Assembly (NCBI RefSeq): GCF_903819435.1
Contig: NZ_CAIJDP010000065.1
Span: 1 to 57,026, forward strand
Source of the DNA: Flavobacterium salmonis
Lineage (GTDB): Bacteria; Bacteroidota; Bacteroidia; Flavobacteriales; Flavobacteriaceae
Direction: 5' to 3'
Length of the DNA: 57,026 nt
The notes under the pieces: model-generated
Seen by the model: only the letters and a program-made list of their open reading frames with translations
Database searches by the model: none
What the model was told of the DNA's origin: nothing
Shown: positions 52,076 through 57,026 of the stretch, piece by piece
Numbering within the stretch: the stretch's first letter is position 1
Layout of the letters: every line of letters begins with the position of its first letter
Made by a program: the position numbers and the translations under genes

Positions 52076-54595
52076 TTATAATTTTATGAATTTTTGAGAA
52101 GTTTCTCTGGTTTCTGTTTTAATTTTAATCAAATACAAACCAGGAGTAAATGAACTTACATCTATTGATGAATTTACATTTTCGTTGGTATAAATTAACC
52201 TTCCTATTAAATTATAAATTTTTACAGAATAATTATTTGTTTCGTTTAAGGAGTTTATGTTTAATATACTCTTGGTTGGATTTGGCGATAAAGAAAATTG
52301 TTTGTTTTCTTGAATGAAATCTTCGTTAGATAAGGTAACTTCATTTCCTTTTATGCCAATTAAATGAGCAGATCTATGATCTTTTTTATAAGTAGTAAAA
52401 TTGCCCCCTACCAGAAGTTCTCCATTATCTTGCTGAAGTATAGCATTGACAGCGTAATTTAACCCTGTTCCAATATCAAAGGAATCATCTTTGGACCCAT
52501 CAGAATTTAAGCAAATAAGATTATTTTGATTGTTTTGCTGATAAGAATTAAAAGTACCTCCTACAAGAATTTTTCCATTGGGTTTTATTGATGTAGTAAT
52601 AACTCCACTTGGTGTAGTACTGGCATCATAGCTAAATCCTGTTCCAATATCGAAAGAATTATCTTTGCTACCATCGCTATTTAAACGAATTAAATTTCTT
52701 TGAGAGACTCCCTGATAATTTGTAAACTCACCTCCCACAATTATTTTTCCGTCATTTTGCAAAACTAAAGATAAAATCTGACTATCAAATCCGGTTCCTA
52801 TATTAAAGGAATCATCTTTGGTACCATCGCTGTTTAAACGAATTAAATACTTTTGGTTTTTTCCATTAAAGGCGTAAAAGTCTCCGCCGGCAAGTATTTT
52901 TCCGTCTGGTTGTAAAACGATAGATTTGATGCCAATTGTGTAGAGATATACATCAAATTTTGTTTTAAAAGAAGTATCGCGAGAACCGTCTGTATTTAAA
53001 CGAACCAAATAAAAATCTGAAGAATTTTGTTCAAAACCTCTTCCAAAAATTATTTTTCCATCAGGCTGTAATACTACACTATTAATAATACCCAATTTAG
53101 ATGAATACTTAAAGGAATTATCAATACTACCATCTGAATTTAAACGAATGATATACCAAAAACCTTCTATTCCCTGATATTCAGTAAACTTCCCTGTTAC
53201 AAGAATTTTTCCATCCGTTTGTAGTACTATTGTGTTAACACTATTGTCAAATCCGGTACCAATATTAAAAGATTCATCTTTAGTACCATCAGGATTTAAT
53301 CGAATTAAATATTTTTGAGCAATTCCATTATAGGATGTAAATTCTCCTCCTACAAGAATTTTTCCATCATCCTGTTTGGTTATAGCATATATGTTATCAT
53401 TGAATCCTATCTTTATTCCAAAATCTGTATTTCGATTACCATCTGGATTCAGACAAGTAAAACTATTTTGAGTAAATGCATTATAGCTGGTATAAAGACC
53501 ACTTACAAGAATATTTTCATTGGCTTTGAGTGTAATCGAATATACGGTACATCCATAAACAATATTAGGAAGTTTCTCAGAAGAAAAGCCTTCACCAATA
53601 TTAAAAGAATTGTCAATAGTTAAGTTAGTATTAAAACGACGAATTTTTTTTGAAAAATCTCCCCCAGCCAATATTTTTCCATCATTTTGAATGGCTACCG
53701 TATATACAGTACCATCAAATCCAGAAGCGTTATTAAAGCTGCCACTAGAAACATTTCCCTTAGTATCCAGACGGATTAAACGATTGTAGGTATTTCTTTG
53801 ATAGACGGTAAAACTTCCACCAACAACTATTTTTCCATCTGTCTGTATTGCTATGGATTGAACACTCCCGTTAAATCCTGTTCCTGTAACAAAAGAAGTA
53901 TCATAATTTCCATTATCATTTAACCGAATAAGACTATTTGAAGTTAAATTTTTATATTGAGTAAAGCTTCCTCCCACAATTATTTTACTATCATTTTGCA
54001 AAATAATTGAATTAACGTTACCATTAAATCCTGTTTCAATATTAAATGTGTCATCATTGGTTCCATCACTATTTAACCGAATTATTTTTCTCTGACTTTT
54101 ATCCTGGTAAGAATTAAAATTACCTCCGACAAGAATTTTACCATCTGTCTGAATAACTACAGATCTTACAATATTATCAAATCCAGTTCCAACATCAAAA
54201 GAATTATCTTTACTTCCGTCCGTATTCAAACGAGCTAAACGATTGCATTCAAATCCCTGATAAGAAGTAAACGCACCACCGATAATTATTTTTCCATCGT
54301 TTTGAAGAGCTATAGTTAAAATCGAATTATTAGGTCCGGTTCCTATTTCAAATGATTCATCTTTACTTCCGTCTGAGTTTAAACGAATCAAAAAATTTTG
54401 TTTAAGGCCTAAATAAGTTGAAAAGTAGCCCCCAACAAGTATTTTCCCATCAGATTGAATAATACTTTTATAAACAGTACCGGTTGCATTAAAACCTGGA
54501 CTTATACCCAATGGCAATGTTATGTCTCCAATATTTTGTGAAAAAGCTATTAAAAACTGTAAAAATAAAATTAAAAAGAGTAAAGTTTTTTTCAT
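52076..54595 (-). CDS. secreted delta-60-repeat protein with type A T9SS domain
   Basis: The start is the ATG at 54595 (MKKTLLFLILFLQFLIAFSQ, 839 residues). Fourteen repeats follow the delta-60 pattern (xxIxLQxDGKILVGGxF), consistent with two seven-bladed propellers in tandem. Linker strands read RLNSDGxxDxSFNIGTGF. The C terminus (FSLSPNPTKSILNINS to the end KFIKL) is a type A sorting domain, so T9SS exports and processes it. Ligand unknown; a surface adhesin or carbohydrate-binding role is possible. Confidence 0.86.
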   Translation of the reverse strand: MKKTLLFLILFLQFLIAFSQNIGDITLPLGISPGFNATGTVYKSIIQSDGKILVGGYFSTYLGLKQNFLIRLNSDGSKDESFEIGTGPNNSILTIALQNDGKIIIGGAFTSYQGFECNRLARLNTDGSKDNSFDVGTGFDNIVRSVVIQTDGKILVGGNFNSYQDKSQRKIIRLNSDGTNDDTFNIETGFNGNVNSIILQNDSKIIVGGSFTQYKNLTSNSLIRLNDNGNYDTSFVTGTGFNGSVQSIAIQTDGKIVVGGSFTVYQRNTYNRLIRLDTKGNVSSGSFNNASGFDGTVYTVAIQNDGKILAGGDFSKKIRRFNTNLTIDNSFNIGEGFSSEKLPNIVYGCTVYSITLKANENILVSGLYTSYNAFTQNSFTCLNPDGNRNTDFGIKIGFNDNIYAITKQDDGKILVGGEFTSYNGIAQKYLIRLNPDGTKDESFNIGTGFDNSVNTIVLQTDGKILVTGKFTEYQGIEGFWYIIRLNSDGSIDNSFKYSSKLGIINSVVLQPDGKIIFGRGFEQNSSDFYLVRLNTDGSRDTSFKTKFDVYLYTIGIKSIVLQPDGKILAGGDFYAFNGKNQKYLIRLNSDGTKDDSFNIGTGFDSQILSLVLQNDGKIIVGGEFTNYQGVSQRNLIRLNSDGSKDNSFDIGTGFSYDASTTPSGVITTSIKPNGKILVGGTFNSYQQNNQNNLICLNSDGSKDDSFDIGTGLNYAVNAILQQDNGELLVGGNFTTYKKDHRSAHLIGIKGNEVTLSNEDFIQENKQFSLSPNPTKSILNINSLNETNNYSVKIYNLIGRLIYTNENVNSSIDVSSFTPGLYLIKIKTETRETSQKFIKL

Positions 54596-54725
54596 AAATA
54601 TAAATTTCATCAAATATATAAAGATTTCCCTGCAAATTTTTTAAACTAGATTATTAAATAAAAACGTCAAATTACAATCACAGTTTTTGGAGTTTTCTTT
54701 TTAAAAAATATTCTTCCCAATACTA

Positions 54726-54733
54726 TATATTTG
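54726..54733 (+). promoter_or_regulatory. -7 element before the 54759 gene
   Basis: TATATTTG matches TAnnTTTG and lies 25 nt before the ATG. No -33 TTG is seen at the right distance. Confidence 0.4.
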
Positions 54734-54758
54734 TAAGAAATCATTAAATCCCCAAATC

Positions 54759-55403
54759 ATGAAAAAAATTATCTTAATTGTAATCGCAGTTTTGTTCTCG
54801 ACTATTGGTCACGCTAAATTTATTCAGGCAGTTTTGTATATGGAAGACGGAACTAAAAAAGCAGGTTTGGCCGAAATGGTCGAAAATGGCGATTCTAAAG
54901 TAATTTTCAAAACAGATGAAAAAGCAAAAAAGGAAAAAATTGCAAGTGATGTTATCAAAAAAATAGAATATACAGATGGTGAGAATGAGTTTTTAGCCGA
55001 AAGATTCTATTTAACCTCTGCAGGTGCATTTTCCGGAAAGTTTTCTAAATCAAAAGAGAAAAAATGGTTTTATATTCTCTATGACAGAGATATCAAAATT
55101 GGATGTGTTGATTTTGCAGGAACGATGCAATATAATGCTGTAAAAGGTAAAACTTCAGGTCAGTCAGGAGATACTACCTATTTTTTTGGTAAGAAAAAAA
55201 GCGATGAATTGTATTTTGGGTTTTTAAAATCAAATGCCGGCATCGCTGTTCATACGGAAACCGGTTCAAATATCAAAAAAATGTCTAAAGAGGCGTTTGC
55301 AGGATGTCCAAAACTCATTGCTGCTATTGAAAAAGAAGATTTTAAAACTAAAACAGCATTAGAGCAGCTGATTCGTATTTTTGAAAGAAATAAGTGTAAG
55401 TAA
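54759..55403 (+). CDS. exported protein of unknown function
   Basis: The 214-residue product has a signal peptide (cleavage after GHA or near KFIQA). The mature part starts with a beta-rich region (FIQAVLYMEDGTKKAGLAEM, KIEYTDGENEFLAERFYL) and ends with a helical segment containing Cys pairs. I recognise no family. It is flanked by convergent secreted-protein genes, but shares no operon with them. Confidence 0.65.
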   Translation: MKKIILIVIAVLFSTIGHAKFIQAVLYMEDGTKKAGLAEMVENGDSKVIFKTDEKAKKEKIASDVIKKIEYTDGENEFLAERFYLTSAGAFSGKFSKSKEKKWFYILYDRDIKIGCVDFAGTMQYNAVKGKTSGQSGDTTYFFGKKKSDELYFGFLKSNAGIAVHTETGSNIKKMSKEAFAGCPKLIAAIEKEDFKTKTALEQLIRIFERNKCK

Positions 55404-55419
55404 GAATCTTAACAATAAA

Positions 55420-55454
55420 AAAACTCCCAAATTACAATGTAGTTTGGGAGTTTT
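55420..55454. terminator. bidirectional terminator, copy 2 of an exact 35-nt duplicate
   Basis: It is identical in sequence to 52021-52055. It lies between the 54759 gene and the GH8 gene. Confidence 0.85.
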
Positions 55455-55465
55455 TAGTTTATAAG

Positions 55466-56860
55466 TTATTTTATGATGACTTTTTTGGTGATACTTTTAG
55501 CACCGTTTGTAATTTTTATCAGATACAAACCAGAGGATTGGTTAGCTAAATTAATATCAGTATTTTCAGAAGTTGTTTTTTGTTCTGAAATAAGGTTTCC
55601 CTGCGGAGTGAAAACTGTAATCAATGAATTTTCAGGCGCCAGAACAGTAAATTTATCTGCACTCGGATTTGGGTAAAGCGAAACTGTAGATTCTTCAATA
55701 TCAAAATCATTATTGGATAAAGTTGCGCTCGGAGGCAAATAAAAATTACCGGTTAATAAAAACGAATACAATGTTTTCATTGTGTGATTAAAGTAGTTGC
55801 CTGGCTCGTTTGTACTTTTTAAATCAGCATAAGAAGCATCTAAATGGCCTTGATTTTCTCCAGCCATTGCTGCACAAGCAAAAGCACCCACAAAAGGAGC
55901 GTTGTGCCATTGTCCAATTAGCGTTCCATTTTGATTGTAACCATCTTTGATATTTGCCGTTCCACCAAGAGTTATTCTAACAAAATCTGAGGATTTTTTA
56001 GAATACGTTTTAGCATCCGGAGTTCCATACCATAAATAATCAACAGCAATTCTCCAAGGCGTTCTGCATGCATCATAAGTATACAATTTACCTTGATTAG
56101 CATATCCGTTAGCTTCAGATGAGTAAGCGCCTGATGCCGTACACCAGTCAGATACTAAACCGCCAACAGCATTGTTTACAGTTAAATTATTATTGATTAT
56201 AGTATAAGCTTTGGAAGCAACAGCATTCCAAAAAGTGGTATCATTCGTAAAAACACCAAAAGCTCTGTAATAAGCAGGAGAAAAATAGGAAGGATTGGTA
56301 ATTGAGCTTCCGCCAAAAGCATCTCCAGGTTTTAGCACAAAAGTGTTGGCTTCTATTTCATGGGTTTTGATGGCAGTAATTAAAGTTTTAGCATCATTTT
56401 TATAATTTATTGTTCCGATGCTTCCCCATTGATAATCGGCAACGATTAATGCAAATGCAGCGTCTAATTCGGCATCTGTAGCACCGTTGGAACCATTGAT
56501 TCCTGAACATCCATTGATTTTCCAATTCATTACACCATTGGCATTAACATTATCTTTATAGTACAGCCAGAGACCGTCAAAAAGATCTTTATCGCCTTTG
56601 TAAACACTAAGCAGCATTCCATAGGCAATTCCTTCTGAAACGGTTTCTGAGGAATTAAATTTTACCCTGTATCTTCCATTCGTACAGGACTCCGTAAAGT
56701 TGGATTTCCAGGTATCATAATTGGCTTTGGCATCCTGGCTATCTTTTGTCGTTGCCATTAAGCCATTATTAAAAGTAATATTGGCAGGAAAAGGTTTTGT
56801 TGCTTGTGAATAATTTTCTACACATAGAAAAAAACTCACCAATAAAAATAGGTTTTTCAT
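55466..56860 (-). CDS. secreted glycoside hydrolase family 8 enzyme with type A T9SS domain
   Basis: The 464-residue product has a signal peptide ending at NYSQ. The GH8 catalytic domain (about 25-370) has the general acid E76 in VSEGIAYGM and the conserved ATDAELDAAFALI segment with D129 and D133 (the PROSITE-like GH8 pattern). A type A sorting domain follows from about residue 392 (VSLYPNPSADKF to KKVIIK). GH8 enzymes include endoglucanase, xylanase, chitosanase and lichenase, so the substrate is a beta-1,4-linked glycan of unknown kind. T9SS should export it. Confidence 0.92.
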   Translation of the reverse strand: MKNLFLLVSFFLCVENYSQATKPFPANITFNNGLMATTKDSQDAKANYDTWKSNFTESCTNGRYRVKFNSSETVSEGIAYGMLLSVYKGDKDLFDGLWLYYKDNVNANGVMNWKINGCSGINGSNGATDAELDAAFALIVADYQWGSIGTINYKNDAKTLITAIKTHEIEANTFVLKPGDAFGGSSITNPSYFSPAYYRAFGVFTNDTTFWNAVASKAYTIINNNLTVNNAVGGLVSDWCTASGAYSSEANGYANQGKLYTYDACRTPWRIAVDYLWYGTPDAKTYSKKSSDFVRITLGGTANIKDGYNQNGTLIGQWHNAPFVGAFACAAMAGENQGHLDASYADLKSTNEPGNYFNHTMKTLYSFLLTGNFYLPPSATLSNNDFDIEESTVSLYPNPSADKFTVLAPENSLITVFTPQGNLISEQKTTSENTDINLANQSSGLYLIKITNGAKSITKKVIIK

Positions 56861-57026
56861 ATTTATATAAATTTAGGGACGATAAAAGTAAGATTTTTTA
56901 TATAAATAAAAAAACCCGAAATCATAATTAATTCAAGTTGCTAGTTAATTGATTTGTTTAATTGTAGTGCGAATACAAAGAGTGTAAGCTTTATAATAAA
57001 CCCATCGAGTGTCACCGCGTGTATTG

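Overview
The window looks like chromosomal DNA of a Flavobacteriaceae member, most likely a Flavobacterium. It is AT-rich and lacks clear Shine-Dalgarno sequences. Several genes have Bacteroidetes-type promoters (TTG, 17-23 nt, TAnnTTTG). It encodes type IX secretion (T9SS) cargo with type A and type B C-terminal domains, a PorP/SprF-like protein, a GldM-like fragment, a DUF4175 giant and a Bacteroidetes-style YbeY. Genus-level placement is inference from these traits.

Layout. 1-6051 (minus): a cell-surface module. It holds a PorP/SprF-like outer-membrane protein with a long Ala-rich 17-residue repeat tail (cut by the window edge), its probable type B CTD partner, a small exported protein, a beta-helix exported protein and another small exported protein. 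6500-13720: housekeeping genes holB, DoxX-like, acyl-CoA thioesterase, recA, plsC-like, trpS and dprA. 13925-17912 (minus): an exported coiled-coil protein and a three-gene operon (unknown protein, TPR sensor kinase, LuxR-type regulator). Two matching 20-bp dyads sit at identical spacing from -7-like boxes upstream of the two transcription units, which predicts autoregulation plus one target. 18183-25086: an HU/SPOR septal protein, exported proteins, a PIF1-like helicase, an OmpH/Skp lipoprotein, a methyltransferase and a frameshifted acetyltransferase.

25163-31282 (minus): mnmG, ybeY and a DUF4175 protein. The mnmG-ybeY gap holds seven ParB/parS-like palindromes in about 340 bp, and three more lie within 8 kb, so this is probably an origin-proximal centromere. 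31418-38641: gltX, an SPFH protein, a YtxH/holin/DUF6327 envelope operon, a 0.9-kb gene desert containing a duplicated element with tiny ORFs, glnS with an unusual C-terminal extension, and folB. 38736-38806 is tRNA-Cys followed by a decayed copy of its own 3' end. 39025-43369 (minus) is one operon: rnr, a DUF2807 adhesin-like protein, a LysE exporter and a stand-alone GldM C-domain protein.

43566-56860: a DUF2007 protein, rpiB, DUF1294, tex and three type A CTD secreted proteins (7-bladed propeller, 14-repeat delta-60 propeller, GH8 glycanase). A three-gene module (DUF2089 regulator, Yip1-like membrane protein, alpha/beta hydrolase) sits between the intact 3' end of tex and a second, diverged copy of that 3' end. 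This is the signature of an insertion that duplicated or replaced the gene end. The module's promoter carries two identical palindromes exactly 21 bp apart.

No rRNA, CRISPR array, transposase or integrase was seen. All homology statements come from reading motifs, not from database searches.
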